64,000 bases of DNA from positions 1,234,418 to 1,298,417 of the forward strand of contig NZ_GG697169.2 of the NCBI RefSeq assembly GCF_000161835.1, written 5' to 3'. The notes beneath the pieces were generated by a model. That model did not search any database and was not told the origin of the DNA. It saw nothing but the letters and a program-made list of their open reading frames with translations. Position numbers and translations under genes: made by a program. This DNA comes from Thalassobium sp. R2A62 (lineage in GTDB: Bacteria > Pseudomonadota > Alphaproteobacteria > Rhodobacterales > Rhodobacteraceae). Positions 9,723 to 19,550 of the stretch are shown piece by piece. Position 1 is the stretch's first letter. Each line of letters opens with the position of its first letter.

Positions 9723-11095
9723 TGTTTTTGTCAGTTTTCGACATGTTCAAAGTTGGGATCGGCCCTTCATCAAGTCACACAATCGGTCCAATGGTCGCCG
9801 CCACGCGGTTTCTGGATCAATTGCGCGCTCAACCATTCAAAATCGCCGGATTGAAAGCATCGCTTCATGGCTCGCTCGCCTTTACGGGTGTGGGCCATGC
9901 GACAGATCGTGCCGTGATTTTAGGTCTGTCGGGCATGTCACTAGACACCTATGGCATGGCCGCGGCTGAAGCCGAGATGGCGCGGATCAAAGCGGAAGAA
10001 ACGGTAACACCCGATGGGTTTGATACCCTGCGGTTCAATCCCAAAGAGGACTTGCTCTTTGATTACGGCCCCGCACTGCCCGGTCATGCCAATGGGATGA
10101 TCCTGCATGCGACGGACGCCCAAGGCGATACCATCATCAGCCAGACTTATTACTCTATTGGCGGCGGGTTTGTGCTGACCGAAGAAGAGTTGGCGGCAGG
10201 AAAAAACGCAGATGACGGCGCGCCTGTCCCCTACCCGTTCAAGAGCGCGGCCGAGATGCTTAAGATGGCGGAGACCACCGGCAAATCCATCGCCGAGATG
10301 AAGCGCGCCAACGAAGTCAGCCGCATCCCCCACGGCCAGCTCGACAGTGGGCTTAGCCGGATTTGGGAGGTCATGAACAGCTGCATCAACTACGGTCTGG
10401 AAAACGAAGGTATTCTGCCAGGTGGTCTGAATGTGAAACGCCGTGCCAAAGGAATTCACGATGCATTGCAGGCCGAACGGGGCCTGAACCAAAGCGCACC
10501 ACATACGATCAACGATTGGATGAGCGTCTACGCAATGGCTGTGAACGAAGAGAACGCAGCAGGTGGTCAGGTTGTCACGGCACCTACAAACGGGGCAGCC
10601 GGTGTCGTCCCAGCGACGATCCGCTATTACCTCGACCACGTGCCAGGTGCGACGATTTCAAAGGTTGGGGATTTCTTGCTGACGGCCTCGGCTATTGGCG
10701 GGTTGGTCAAACACAATGCCAGCATCTCTGGTGCAGAATGCGGATGTCAGGCCGAGGTCGGCAGTGCTGCCGCAATGGCTGCGGCTGGTTTGGCGGCTGT
10801 GATGGGCGGCTCACCCGAGCATGTTGAAAACGCCGCCGAGATTGCGCTGGAACACCATTTAGGGATGACGTGTGATCCTGTTCGCGGATTGGTTCAGGTG
10901 CCATGTATTGAACGCAACGGTCTGGGCGCGATCAAAGCCGTGTCAGCTGCCAGTCTAGCGTTGCGCGGTGACGGCACGCATATGGTACCGCTCGATGCCG
11001 CGATTGAAACCATGCGCCAAACCGGCGAAGACATGAGCGAGAAATACAAAGAGACCGCTTTGGGTGGTTTGGCCGTCAACGTCCCCAATTGCTGA
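9722..11095 (+). CDS. sdaA: L-serine ammonia-lyase, iron-sulfur, single-polypeptide type
   Basis: The enzyme deaminates L-serine to pyruvate with an oxygen-labile [4Fe-4S] cluster. The 457-residue chain has the N-terminal SDH beta domain (SVFDMFKVGIGPSSSHTIGP) and the alpha domain with cluster-region cysteines in ISGAECGCQAEVG, GMTCDPVRGLVQVPC and a C-terminal Cys. Full length matches the E. coli SdaA/SdaB type. It begins one base before the end of the upstream glutathione transferase gene. A short GC-rich hairpin (11102-11121) follows the stop but has no T-run. Confidence 0.95.
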   Translation: MFLSVFDMFKVGIGPSSSHTIGPMVAATRFLDQLRAQPFKIAGLKASLHGSLAFTGVGHATDRAVILGLSGMSLDTYGMAAAEAEMARIKAEETVTPDGFDTLRFNPKEDLLFDYGPALPGHANGMILHATDAQGDTIISQTYYSIGGGFVLTEEELAAGKNADDGAPVPYPFKSAAEMLKMAETTGKSIAEMKRANEVSRIPHGQLDSGLSRIWEVMNSCINYGLENEGILPGGLNVKRRAKGIHDALQAERGLNQSAPHTINDWMSVYAMAVNEENAAGGQVVTAPTNGAAGVVPATIRYYLDHVPGATISKVGDFLLTASAIGGLVKHNASISGAECGCQAEVGSAAAMAAAGLAAVMGGSPEHVENAAEIALEHHLGMTCDPVRGLVQVPCIERNGLGAIKAVSAASLALRGDGTHMVPLDAAIETMRQTGEDMSEKYKETALGGLAVNVPNC

Positions 11096-11130
11096 TTGCA
11101 CCTAGGGCGCACCGCCCCTAGCGTCGACAC

Positions 11131-12024
11131 ATGCAAATCGACAAGCCGTTTATCGGCATTCTCTTGATGATCGGGTTCTGTGTGCTCGCCCCGATGGGCG
11201 ATGCCATGGCCAAGGTTTTGGGTGGCACTGTGTCGTTGGGGATGCTGTTGCTGGTCCGGTTCGGGATCCAAGTCATTATTTTGGTCCCGTATATTTTCCT
11301 AACTGGGGGCAGCTTCGCAATGCCGCGACGTGCGGTCCGGCTGACTATACAACGCACGATCCTGCATATCATTGGCATCGGCGCGATGTTCACAGGTTTG
11401 CGTTACCTGCCGCTTGCTGATGCGGTGGCCATCGCATTTGTGATGCCCTTTATCATGCTGTTGCTGGGTAAGACCGTGCTTGGTGAAGAGGTCGGTCCCC
11501 ACAGGCTAGCTGCATGCGCGGTTGGGTTTGTTGGCACCTTGTTGGTTGTACAGCCCAACTTTGTTGATGTCGGCTGGCCAGCATTGTGGCCCCTATTGGT
11601 GGCCGTTGTGTTTGCAATGTTCATGTTGGTCACGCGGCAAGTCGCCAAAGAGGTCGATCCATTGGTGTTGCAAGCCAACAGCGGTTTGATCGCGACAGCA
11701 ATATTACTGCCCATCATTGTTTTCAGCACAGGCTTGGAACCTCTTGAATGGGGGATACCTGCGACGTCATTGGCTTGGTTGTTGCTGCCGTTGGGCCTGT
11801 TGGGCACGTTGGCACATCTATTGATGACATGGAGCCTGCGCTTTGCACCCTCTGCGACGCTGGCCCCTGTTCAATATCTGGAAATTCCAATTGCGACCGT
11901 TATCGGGCTCGCGATATTTGGCGATCTGCCGAATGGGTGGGCGGCCGTTGGGATCGTGATCACAATCTGCGCTGGTCTCTATATACTTATGCGCGAGCGG
12001 GCCATTGCGCGGGCGCAGCCCTAA
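11131..12024 (+). CDS. EamA/DMT-superfamily transporter
   Basis: The 297-residue protein is almost entirely hydrophobic, with ten predicted membrane helices in two EamA repeats (for example LPLADAVAIAFVMPFIMLLL in the first and APVQYLEIPIATVIGLAIFG in the second). This family usually exports or imports small metabolites; the substrate cannot be inferred. Its last 38 bases overlap the end of the convergent thiamine diphosphokinase gene. Confidence 0.88.
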   Translation: MQIDKPFIGILLMIGFCVLAPMGDAMAKVLGGTVSLGMLLLVRFGIQVIILVPYIFLTGGSFAMPRRAVRLTIQRTILHIIGIGAMFTGLRYLPLADAVAIAFVMPFIMLLLGKTVLGEEVGPHRLAACAVGFVGTLLVVQPNFVDVGWPALWPLLVAVVFAMFMLVTRQVAKEVDPLVLQANSGLIATAILLPIIVFSTGLEPLEWGIPATSLAWLLLPLGLLGTLAHLLMTWSLRFAPSATLAPVQYLEIPIATVIGLAIFGDLPNGWAAVGIVITICAGLYILMRERAIARAQP

Positions 12025-12667
12025 GCGCGCGAACCAGTTCGGCCAAGGCTGCGCGTGGGACAATCACAATCAAATGCGGATCGTCTACGGTGATTTCGAC
12101 AGGCCCTGATACTTCGTTTGACGTCCCGATACGGCGGGTGGGACCTAGATCGACACCTTCGAGCGGCCACTTTAGTCCTGTCGACGTCGCAGATGTGTTT
12201 TGCATCGGAAAGACCGAGAACACCGAACCCGCAGGTAAATCGAACGCGATGCGCGGCGGGCATAGGGCAATGACGCTTTCTTCCCCAACAACGACGCAGA
12301 GTTGCTCTTGGGCCGTCATCAACGCTGTCAAAACCGCGAGACTGTGATCAATCCGTTTGCCCGTGAACCCGCACGCTAGGATCAATGGGGCTGAAATCGA
12401 CCTCAACGCTTTGTCAAAGTCGGTGCTGTCTTGCTCTGGAATATGGTGGATCAGGCCTTCCAACCTTGTATCGCTGGGTTGACTGTCCATATCTCCTATG
12501 ATGGCGTCTGGCATATAGCCTGCGGCAAGAACGGCCTCTGCGCCGCCATCCGCCGCCACAATGATTTTGCCAAATGTTAGCGAGTCGGTAAGATCATTGG
12601 GATAAAGCTGACCTGCGCCGACCAATATGACTGGCGCGTTTTCGTGAACAATAGCGAAGGGTTTCAT
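11987..12667 (-). CDS. thiamine diphosphokinase
   Basis: The enzyme converts thiamine and ATP to thiamine diphosphate and AMP. The ~226-residue sequence has the family landmarks ILVGAGQ, IIVAADGGAEAVL, PDAIIGDMDS (metal-binding Asp), DSTDFDKAL and GRIDHSLA-like GKRIDHSLAVL. The ATG at 12667 (MKPFAIVHENAP) is preferred; upstream in-frame starts at 12682 and 12709 are possible. The 3' end overlaps the convergent EamA gene by 38 bases. No thiamine biosynthesis genes or TPP riboswitch are seen nearby. Confidence 0.88.
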   Translation of the reverse strand: MKPFAIVHENAPVILVGAGQLYPNDLTDSLTFGKIIVAADGGAEAVLAAGYMPDAIIGDMDSQPSDTRLEGLIHHIPEQDSTDFDKALRSISAPLILACGFTGKRIDHSLAVLTALMTAQEQLCVVVGEESVIALCPPRIAFDLPAGSVFSVFPMQNTSATSTGLKWPLEGVDLGPTRRIGTSNEVSGPVEITVDDPHLIVIVPRAALAELVRALRAAPAQWPARA

Positions 12668-12805
12668 GGGATTATCATTCATTCGGGAAACATTCCCCAT
12701 TTTGGACACGAAATAATACCCACTTATTCACTGTTCTGTTCCGGATTGCGAACCAATTCATGGTAAACCGGTCTTTGCTGGATGTGGGATGAAAGCGAGC
12801 ACACT

Positions 12806-14791
12806 ATGGTAGGACAAAGTAAGATCCTCACCGTTTCCTATGGCACATTTTCGTGCACATTGGAGGGGTTTGAGGATTCATTCTCAACGATGAAGGCAAT
12901 TGCGGAGTATTTCCGCGATCTGGCTTCTGATGACAGATATTTCGGGGCAGAACCCCCAACCCCTGATGCTGACATGCTGGCACGGATCGCTGAACGCGAG
13001 ATCGAACGGCGTGTCGAGGCCCGTACAGACGGCACAGACATTGTTCTTCGCGCGGCTGATGCTATGACCACGCAAGAGCCACATCCAATCCTCGCAGCCA
13101 CGGCAGAGGCAGCACCGGTATTGGCTGAACCAGACGCATCCGTTTCAGAGACCCCGGCAGAGGTCCCTGCACGACGGATTGTAAAAGATCGCGGTCAAAA
13201 CAATGCGGCGCGCTTGAATGACGCTGAGGACGAGGTCATTGCACCTGTCGCAGTTGACGTCGTAGCTGTACACGACCCGATCCAAGAGGACGCGTCGGCA
13301 GACCGCGTCCCTGACCAGGACACCACAGATACGACCCCTGCTGCTGCCGCGGTTGAGGTCGGCACCGTCTCCGAGCCTGAGGCCGAAGAGGATTTCGATC
13401 TCTCTTCAGTGCTCGTGGCTGACGGTCCGGAGACGGCTGAATTGCAGCCGGAAGATGAGACCGACACACCTGCACAGCAAGACTTTGCAGACGAGGATAG
13501 CGTCGCGGCTAAATTGCGCCGTATCCGTGCGGTCGTCGATCAAGACAGCGATTACGAATATTCGGAAGACGAGCATGCCGAAGATCAAGAGCATGCTATC
13601 GTTGCTGACGTTGTGGAAGCACGTGCCGAAGCAATCGCTGAAGACGCTGGAGAAGACGACACTGCAGACGATATCGACACAAGCAGCCTGATGGCTGCGG
13701 TTAGCTCGGCTGTTTCGGCACAAGACGCTGAGGCCGAGGCTGATGTATCAGACGACGTTGCAAAGGCACAGGACGAAGTCGAAGACGCATCTGAAGACGA
13801 GGCACCACGTCCTCGCCTCTTCAAAATGCGCCGTGCCGATTTTGAAGAGGCACTCGCAGATGCACCAGAAGACGCGATCGAAGAGGTTGCTTCGCAAGAG
13901 GCCGCACTTGAGATTGATATGGCCAACCTAGCGGCTCTTGACGGGATCGAAGATATTGATCTCGACGAGACAGCTGACGACGCGGGTCTGTCTGACGAAG
14001 ACGAAGCAGAACTGTTGAGCGAACTGGCCGAGGTCGAGCGCGCAGCAGGAGCCGATGAAGTTGACGTCGAAGCCATCGCAGAAGACGCACCAACCGCCGC
14101 CGGCGCCGAGCGTCTGGCTGCAGTAGGCGATCCAAACGAAGCCGCCGAGCGTATTCTGGATGAGACCAACGCACAGTTGGACGAACCAGAAGGCAACCGT
14201 CGTCGTCAGGCGATCGCTCAGCTTAAAGCAGCAGTTGCTGCAACCGAAGCGGCACGCCGTTTGGGCGAGCCAGAAGCGGCTGAAGACGAAGTTGAGAACG
14301 CATTCCGCGATGATCTGAACCGCGTTGTCAAACCACGCCGTGCAACATCGCGCAACGCCGAACGCTCTGATCGTCCGCGCCCTGCTCCGTTGAAACTGGT
14401 GGCGTCCCAGCGCATCGACCAAGAGTATGCTCCTGCATTGTCTGATCCTGTGCGCCCACGTCGGGTGTCTGTCCAAGAGGCCCCCGTGCCAGCAGCAGAT
14501 GGAAGCTATTTTGCTGACTATGCCGAAAGCGTTGGTGCCACAGAACTCAGTGATCTTTTGGAAGCGGCGGCGTCTTACACGTCCTTCATTGAAGGTCGCG
14601 AACAATTCTCTCGTCCACAGATCATTCGCAAAATTCGCGAAGTGCACCCTGACACGTTTACCCGCGAAGACAGCATGCGGTCGTTCGGAACACTGCTGCG
14701 CCAAGGTCGGATCGCCAAGATCCGCGGTGGCCAGTTCGAAGTGACTGAAAAAACGCGATTCCGCCCTCAGGGCATGGCCGTCGGTCAGTAA
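12806..14791 (+). CDS. large acidic protein with a disordered centre, function unknown
   Basis: The 661-residue product has three parts. Residues ~1-75 are folded-looking (ILTVSYGTFSCTLEGFEDSF, then a helix with AIAEYFRDLASDDRYFG). The middle ~450 residues are dominated by Asp, Glu and Ala and have low complexity, as expected for an intrinsically disordered acidic linker. The last ~110 residues look folded again (SYFADYAESVGATELSDLLE, then FSRPQIIRKIREVHPDTFTR and SFGTLLRQGRIAKIRGGQFE), with basic character that could bind nucleic acid. No signal peptide or membrane segment is present. I recall similar roseobacter proteins only as hypotheticals. ATG 12806 is preferred over 12782. The gene is monocistronic, with a strong terminator. 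Confidence 0.8.
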   Translation: MVGQSKILTVSYGTFSCTLEGFEDSFSTMKAIAEYFRDLASDDRYFGAEPPTPDADMLARIAEREIERRVEARTDGTDIVLRAADAMTTQEPHPILAATAEAAPVLAEPDASVSETPAEVPARRIVKDRGQNNAARLNDAEDEVIAPVAVDVVAVHDPIQEDASADRVPDQDTTDTTPAAAAVEVGTVSEPEAEEDFDLSSVLVADGPETAELQPEDETDTPAQQDFADEDSVAAKLRRIRAVVDQDSDYEYSEDEHAEDQEHAIVADVVEARAEAIAEDAGEDDTADDIDTSSLMAAVSSAVSAQDAEAEADVSDDVAKAQDEVEDASEDEAPRPRLFKMRRADFEEALADAPEDAIEEVASQEAALEIDMANLAALDGIEDIDLDETADDAGLSDEDEAELLSELAEVERAAGADEVDVEAIAEDAPTAAGAERLAAVGDPNEAAERILDETNAQLDEPEGNRRRQAIAQLKAAVAATEAARRLGEPEAAEDEVENAFRDDLNRVVKPRRATSRNAERSDRPRPAPLKLVASQRIDQEYAPALSDPVRPRRVSVQEAPVPAADGSYFADYAESVGATELSDLLEAAASYTSFIEGREQFSRPQIIRKIREVHPDTFTREDSMRSFGTLLRQGRIAKIRGGQFEVTEKTRFRPQGMAVGQ

Positions 14792-14812
14792 ACGACACCC
14801 CATAAAACGCAG

Positions 14813-14843
14813 AACGGCGAGGACATCAGTCCTCGCCGTTTTT
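14813..14843 (+). terminator. intrinsic terminator of the acidic-protein gene
   Basis: A perfect 11-base stem (14813-14823 with 14830-14840) with a six-base loop is followed by T residues. It starts 21 bases after the stop codon and also faces the convergent DUF2842 gene. Confidence 0.85.
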
Positions 14844-14859
14844 CATTTTGGGATCAGGA

Positions 14860-15108
14860 TTATTCCGGATCTATCGGCGCATCAGGGTCAACCTGCCCAA
14901 TGCCTTTGAACACCGCCTTGAGCGGAAAGGCCCAGACGACCCCAAGCACCACATAAACCAGCAGCTCGATCCAGATCGGCGGGCGACCCAAGAGGTTCAA
15001 GACCGTCACAGCCGCCATGATGTAGAGCGGGATACCGACGATCAGAATGATCAGCGACCAGCGGCGGCGCGCCCTGTAGCTTAGTTTGGGTTTAGAAGTA
15101 TCAGCCAT
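14860..15108 (-). CDS. DUF2842 small membrane protein
   Basis: The 82-residue protein has two membrane helices (residues ~17-40 and ~46-66), a basic N-terminus (YRARRRW) and the ending VWAFPLKAVFKGIGQ typical of DUF2842, a family found in alphaproteobacteria. Its ATG overlaps the purA stop (TAATG arrangement at 15106-15110), so it is co-translated with purA. Function is unknown. Confidence 0.85.
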   Translation of the reverse strand: MADTSKPKLSYRARRRWSLIILIVGIPLYIMAAVTVLNLLGRPPIWIELLVYVVLGVVWAFPLKAVFKGIGQVDPDAPIDPE

Positions 15109-16403
15109 TAGTCCTCGAAGGGGTCCGTCACCAAGATCGTATCGTCACGCTCGGGTGAGGTAGACAATAGAGCGACAGGGCATTCGATCAACTCTTCGAT
15201 CCGGCGAACATATTTGATCGCGGCCGCAGGCAGATCAGCCCAGCTGCGCGCGCCTTCGGTGCTATCTGACCAACCCGGAACTTCTTCGTAGATCGGTGTA
15301 CAACGTGCCTGTTGATCCGCTGCAGTGGGAAGATAATCAAGACGGGTGCCGTCCAGATCGTAGCCCACGCAAATCTTGAGCGTCTCAAAACCATCCAGCA
15401 CATCGAGCTTGGTCAACGATATGCCCGTGACGCCAGACGTGGCACAGGTTTGACGGACCAATGCCGCGTCGAACCAACCACAGCGACGTTTGCGCCCAGT
15501 CACCGTACCGAATTCGTGGCCACGCGTGCCGAGACGCAGCCCGTCATCATCGTCCAACTCAGTCGGGAACGGCCCCTCGCCCACACGTGTTGTGTAAGCT
15601 TTGACGATACCCAAAACGTAGTCGATCGATCCTGGACCGACGCCAACACCAGTCGCAGCCTGACCCGCGATGACGTTCGAGGACGTCACAAAAGGGTAAG
15701 TGCCAAAGTCGATGTCCAAAAGAGCGCCCTGCGCGCCTTCAAACAAAATGCGCTCACCTTTTTTCTTGCGCTCGTTGAGCACTTTCCAAACGGGAGCGGC
15801 AAAAGGCAAAATCTCTTGGGCAATTTCTTGCAACTGGGCGACTAATGCATCGCGATCAACGGCCTCGATCCCCAATCCCTTACGCAGCGGATCGTGGTGC
15901 TGAAGCGCGCGATCAACGCGTGCTTCGAGGGTTGCCGCATCGGCCAGATCAGCCACACGGACCGAACGACGACCTACTTTGTCTTCGTATGCTGGACCGA
16001 TGCCACGACCTGTTGTGCCAATCTTGGTGCCTTTGGACGCGGCTTCCTCGCGGGCGCGGTCCAGTTCACCGTGGATCGGCAGGATCAGCGGCGTATTCTC
16101 TGCAATCATCAGGGTTTCTGGTGAGATATCGACGCCTTGTTTGCGGATCGATGCGATCTCGTTCACCAAATGCCACGGATCAAGAACGACACCGTTGCCA
16201 ATCACCGAGAGCTTGCCCCCGCGGACGACACCGGATGGCAGCGCGTTCAGTTTGAACACCTCGCCATCAATGACCAGCGTGTGGCCCGCGTTGTGACCGC
16301 CCTGAAATCGCGCGATGACGTCCGCACGCTCTGAGAGCCAATCGACAATCTTGCCCTTCCCTTCGTCGCCCCATTGAGCGCCGACGACAACTACATTGGC
16401 CAT
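15108..16403 (-). CDS. purA: adenylosuccinate synthase
   Basis: PurA joins IMP and aspartate with GTP in the first committed step to AMP. The 431-residue sequence starts [21 protein letters not shown] (GTP/IMP-binding loop) and contains [31 protein letters not shown] and [15 protein letters not shown]. The ATG at 16403 is chosen because it gives the standard N-terminus; an in-frame start 66 bases upstream has no family sequence. The gene overlaps DUF2842 downstream. Confidence 0.97.
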   Translation of the reverse strand: MANVVVVGAQWGDEGKGKIVDWLSERADVIARFQGGHNAGHTLVIDGEVFKLNALPSGVVRGGKLSVIGNGVVLDPWHLVNEIASIRKQGVDISPETLMIAENTPLILPIHGELDRAREEAASKGTKIGTTGRGIGPAYEDKVGRRSVRVADLADAATLEARVDRALQHHDPLRKGLGIEAVDRDALVAQLQEIAQEILPFAAPVWKVLNERKKKGERILFEGAQGALLDIDFGTYPFVTSSNVIAGQAATGVGVGPGSIDYVLGIVKAYTTRVGEGPFPTELDDDDGLRLGTRGHEFGTVTGRKRRCGWFDAALVRQTCATSGVTGISLTKLDVLDGFETLKICVGYDLDGTRLDYLPTAADQQARCTPIYEEVPGWSDSTEGARSWADLPAAAIKYVRRIEELIECPVALLSTSPERDDTILVTDPFED

Positions 16404-16535
16404 GATGCCATTCCTTTGTCTGGTAAAACCCGCGCCCGTATAGTCGGGCTGGCGACGACGTGAAACCACAAATTATAGACAACGGGCCTCAATTTCGGCC
16501 ATTTACGTGAAAACAGTTCAAGTGAGGGTTTGAAC

Positions 16536-16931
16536 ATGGGATTTGTGGTGCGCTGGCTCTTTGCGTTCGTCTTGGTTGCGGTGACCTATAATCCGACCCA
16601 GTTGAACTATGTGAAATGGGCCACCGAGAATTGGCAGGCCCAACTGCCTCCTGCTGTATTGCTTGGCCTATTGCTGTTTGTTGGCTAAGTCATTTACCTA
16701 CGCGCGACGCTGCGCTCGATCGGTGGGTTTAGGATGTTTCTTATTCTGGCGATTGTCGCGGCTGACCCGTGGGGTCTGCATGGCCGGGGTTGGCTGGGGC
16801 TCGAGAATGGCAGCTGGAATGCGTGGATCGGGATCGTCACGATCGCGACTGTTTTGGGAATCGGCCTAAGCGGCAGTTCGGTCCGTCGGGCCCTATCTGG
16901 CCAGTCGGATATGGATGACATCAGCGAGTAG
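16536..16931 (+). pseudogene. small multi-helix membrane protein (DUF6524-like) interrupted by an in-frame TAA
   Basis: From the ATG at 16536 (GAGGG ribosome-binding site upstream) the frame reads 50 codons to a TAA at 16686-16688, then continues open in the same frame to 16931. Together the halves make a coherent 131-codon membrane protein: MGFVVRWLFAFVLVAV, a second helix VLLGLLLFVG, then after the stop VIYLRATLRSIGGF, more helices, and an acidic tail LSGQSDMDDISE. This resembles a small roseobacter family I remember as DUF6524, which has a Tyr where the stop is. Charged or helix-breaking residues in the later helices (ADPWG, GFRMF) hint at decay rather than one sequencing error. Neither half has another good start. 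Confidence 0.7.
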
Positions 16932-17020
16932 CAGGCACATTCGTGCTTGCGGGTCTGCATCACAGCCCCTAAATACCCCTAAACGCCGTTCGCGGCCTCC
17001 AAACCAACGGTCTGTCCTGC

Positions 17021-17386
17021 ATGGAAAACGTCGTCCTTATCGTACACTTGCTTCTTGCTCTCTCTTTGATCGGGGCTGTTCTGCTGCAACGATCTGAAGG
17101 TGGCGGTCTTGGCATGGGCGGCGGTGGTGGCGGCGGCGGCGCAATGAGCAACCGGTCCGCAGCAACGGCGTTGGGCAAGGTAACTTGGATCCTAGCAATC
17201 GCGTTTATTTGTACGTCTGTGGCGCTGACAATCATCGCAGCATCGAACTCTGCTGGCAGCTCGGTTATTGACCGTCTGGGCGACGCGCCTGCTGTTTCGG
17301 GTGACGCTGACGTGCCGGAAGGCGACAGTTTGTTGCCCCCGTCGGCAGATGACAGCACCCCATTGGTGCCCCTCGCTGACAATTAA
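17021..17386 (+). CDS. secG: SecG, protein-export membrane subunit
   Basis: The 121-residue protein has the SecG layout: a first membrane helix (VVLIVHLLLALSLIGAVLLQ), the RSEGGGLGMGGGGGGGG loop, a second helix (WILAIAFICTSVALTIIAAS) and an acidic periplasmic or cytoplasmic tail rich in Asp and Pro. SecG supports SecYE during post-translational export. It precedes pyrG with a 185-bp gap, the common alphaproteobacterial order secG-pyrG. Confidence 0.92.
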   Translation: MENVVLIVHLLLALSLIGAVLLQRSEGGGLGMGGGGGGGGAMSNRSAATALGKVTWILAIAFICTSVALTIIAASNSAGSSVIDRLGDAPAVSGDADVPEGDSLLPPSADDSTPLVPLADN

Positions 17387-17571
17387 TCGAGCCACAACAG
17401 CACCATAGGTTGTTGTTCTAAAAAAATCCGCAACATGATCTAGACCGGACGGTTGTGCCGAGCGACCGAATCCGTTATATCTCAAATCCCGTGATGCTGA
17501 GGATTCTCAGGCCTGCCTGAACCAAAAACGCTCAGCACAACATGACAAAAATTCACGGGAGTTGCCGAGCA

Positions 17572-19215
17572 ATGGCGCGATTTATTTTCATTACGGGTGG
17601 TGTTGTATCTTCGCTGGGCAAGGGCCTTGCGTCTGCCGCTCTTGGATCGTTGCTTCAGGCACGCGGGTTTAGCGTACGACTGCGCAAACTGGACCCCTAT
17701 CTAAACGTTGATCCCGGAACGATGAGCCCGTTTGAGCACGGCGAAGTGTTTGTTACAGATGACGGCGCCGAGACCGATCTCGATCTTGGTCACTACGAAC
17801 GCTTTACCGGTGTGGCGGCACGCAATACTGATTCCGTATCATCTGGTCGGATCTATTCGACCGTTTTGGAAAATGAGCGTCGTGGCGATTACCTTGGTAA
17901 AACGATCCAAGTGATCCCCCACGTGACCAACCAAATCAAAGATTTCATCGCCGTGGGCGAAGACGAAGTTGATTTCATGCTTTGTGAGATCGGGGGCACT
18001 GTTGGCGATATCGAAGCGCTGCCGTTCTTTGAGGCGATCCGCCAGTTTTCGCAGGATAAACCACGCGGCCAGTGTATTTTCATGCACCTTACGTTGATGC
18101 CCTATTTGGCAGCCAGTGGTGAGCTCAAGACAAAACCGACACAGCACAGCGTCAAAGAGCTGCGCAGCATCGGCATTGCACCTGACGTTCTGGTCTGCCG
18201 GTCCGAGCATCCGATCCCTGAACGTGAGCGCGAAAAGATTGGTCTGTTCTGTAATGTGCGCAAAGAGGCTGTCATCGCAGCCTACGACCTCAAGTCCATC
18301 TACGAGGCTCCATTGGCCTATCACGAACAAGGGTTGGATCAGGCGGTATTGGATGCATTTGGCATTTCGCCAGCCCCTGCCCCGAACCTAAGCGTTTGGG
18401 AAGACGTCGCAGACCGCGTGAACAACCCAGAAGGCGAAGTCAAAGTCGCTATCGTCGGGAAATACACGCAGCTGGAAGACGCCTATAAGTCGATCAAAGA
18501 GGCATTGACCCACGGCGGCATGGCCAATCGGGTCAAAGTGAACGTCGAATGGGTCGATGCTGAAACTTTTGACAGCGAAGACGCGGCCCCGCATCTCGAA
18601 GGGTATCATGCAATTCTGGTTCCAGGTGGATTTGGAGAGCGCGGCACAGAGGGCAAAATCAAAGCGGCAGAATTCGCCCGTACCCGCAATGTCCCCTATC
18701 TGGGGATTTGTCTGGGGATGCAGATGGCCGTGATCGAGGCCGCACGCAACGTGGCAGGCATGGCCAAGGCAGGCTCGGAAGAGTTCGACCATGAAGCTGG
18801 GCAAAAACGGTTCGAGCCGGTCGTCTATCATCTCAAAGAATGGGTACAGGGCAACCACAAGGTGAAACGCAAGGCCGACGACGACAAGGGCGGGACCATG
18901 CGTTTGGGCGCCTATTCGGCCACGCTGATCGAAGGATCGAAAGTTGCCAAAGTCTATGGTGACACCAGCATCGAAGAGCGTCACCGTCACCGCTACGAGG
19001 TTGATACCAAATACCGTGAAGCGCTCGAGGCCGAGGGGCTTTGTTTTTCTGGGATGTCGCCTGATGGTCGCTTGCCAGAAATCGTAGAATGGACAGACCA
19101 CCCTTGGTTTATCGGTGTCCAGTTCCACCCTGAACTGAAATCTAAACCATTCGAGCCGCATCCGCTGTTTGCTGACTTTGTACGCGCGGCACGTGACAAT
19201 TCGAGGTTGGTCTGA
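17572..19215 (+). CDS. pyrG: CTP synthase
   Basis: PyrG aminates UTP to CTP using ATP and glutamine. The 547-residue protein has the synthase domain ([39 protein letters not shown]) and the C-terminal class I amidotransferase domain with catalytic Cys in YLGICLGMQ and His-Glu in [12 protein letters not shown] 17572 gives the standard N-terminus; the in-frame ATG at 17542 adds ten residues not seen in the family. The stop overlaps the next ATG by one base. Confidence 0.97.
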   Translation: MARFIFITGGVVSSLGKGLASAALGSLLQARGFSVRLRKLDPYLNVDPGTMSPFEHGEVFVTDDGAETDLDLGHYERFTGVAARNTDSVSSGRIYSTVLENERRGDYLGKTIQVIPHVTNQIKDFIAVGEDEVDFMLCEIGGTVGDIEALPFFEAIRQFSQDKPRGQCIFMHLTLMPYLAASGELKTKPTQHSVKELRSIGIAPDVLVCRSEHPIPEREREKIGLFCNVRKEAVIAAYDLKSIYEAPLAYHEQGLDQAVLDAFGISPAPAPNLSVWEDVADRVNNPEGEVKVAIVGKYTQLEDAYKSIKEALTHGGMANRVKVNVEWVDAETFDSEDAAPHLEGYHAILVPGGFGERGTEGKIKAAEFARTRNVPYLGICLGMQMAVIEAARNVAGMAKAGSEEFDHEAGQKRFEPVVYHLKEWVQGNHKVKRKADDDKGGTMRLGAYSATLIEGSKVAKVYGDTSIEERHRHRYEVDTKYREALEAEGLCFSGMSPDGRLPEIVEWTDHPWFIGVQFHPELKSKPFEPHPLFADFVRAARDNSRLV

Positions 19216-19508
19216 TGGCAAAAGGATATTGGGTCGCCCACGTCGATGTGCGCGATCCCGCGCAATACGAACACTACAAGGCGGCCAACGCCGAGTGTTT
19301 TGCTGAATTTGGTGCCAAATTTTTGGTGCGTGCCGGTGACCGAGAAGTCGTCGAAGGTGCCGCCAAGCCGCGCACTGTCGTCATCGAATTCCCCAGCTAC
19401 CAAGCCGCGTTAGACTGCTATCACAGTCCAGCATACCAAGCGGCCAAGGCACTACGGACCCCTGTGGCTGACGGTGATTTGGTTATCGTCGAAGGGTACG
19501 ACGCCTGA
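19215..19508 (+). CDS. DUF1330 family protein
   Basis: The 97-residue protein has the DUF1330 ferredoxin-like fold signature (AKGYWVAHVDVRDPAQYEHY at the start, TVVIEFPSYQAALDCYHSP in the middle, ending GDLVIVEGYD). The family is small and cytoplasmic, and its function is not established. It overlaps the pyrG stop by one base (TGATG), so it is translated with pyrG. Confidence 0.88.
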   Translation: MAKGYWVAHVDVRDPAQYEHYKAANAECFAEFGAKFLVRAGDREVVEGAAKPRTVVIEFPSYQAALDCYHSPAYQAAKALRTPVADGDLVIVEGYDA

Positions 19509-19550
19509 GCATCAATTGAATGCGCAAAAGCAGAGGTTATATCAAAGTCT

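Noticed and set aside
11102-11121. Short hairpin after sdaA considered as a terminator
   Set aside because: The stem is six bases and no T-run follows.
13585-14196. Serine-rich minus-strand reading of about 200 codons
   Set aside because: It is the reverse strand of the Asp/Glu/Ala-rich acidic protein, which gives low-complexity Ser/Ala antisense sequence.
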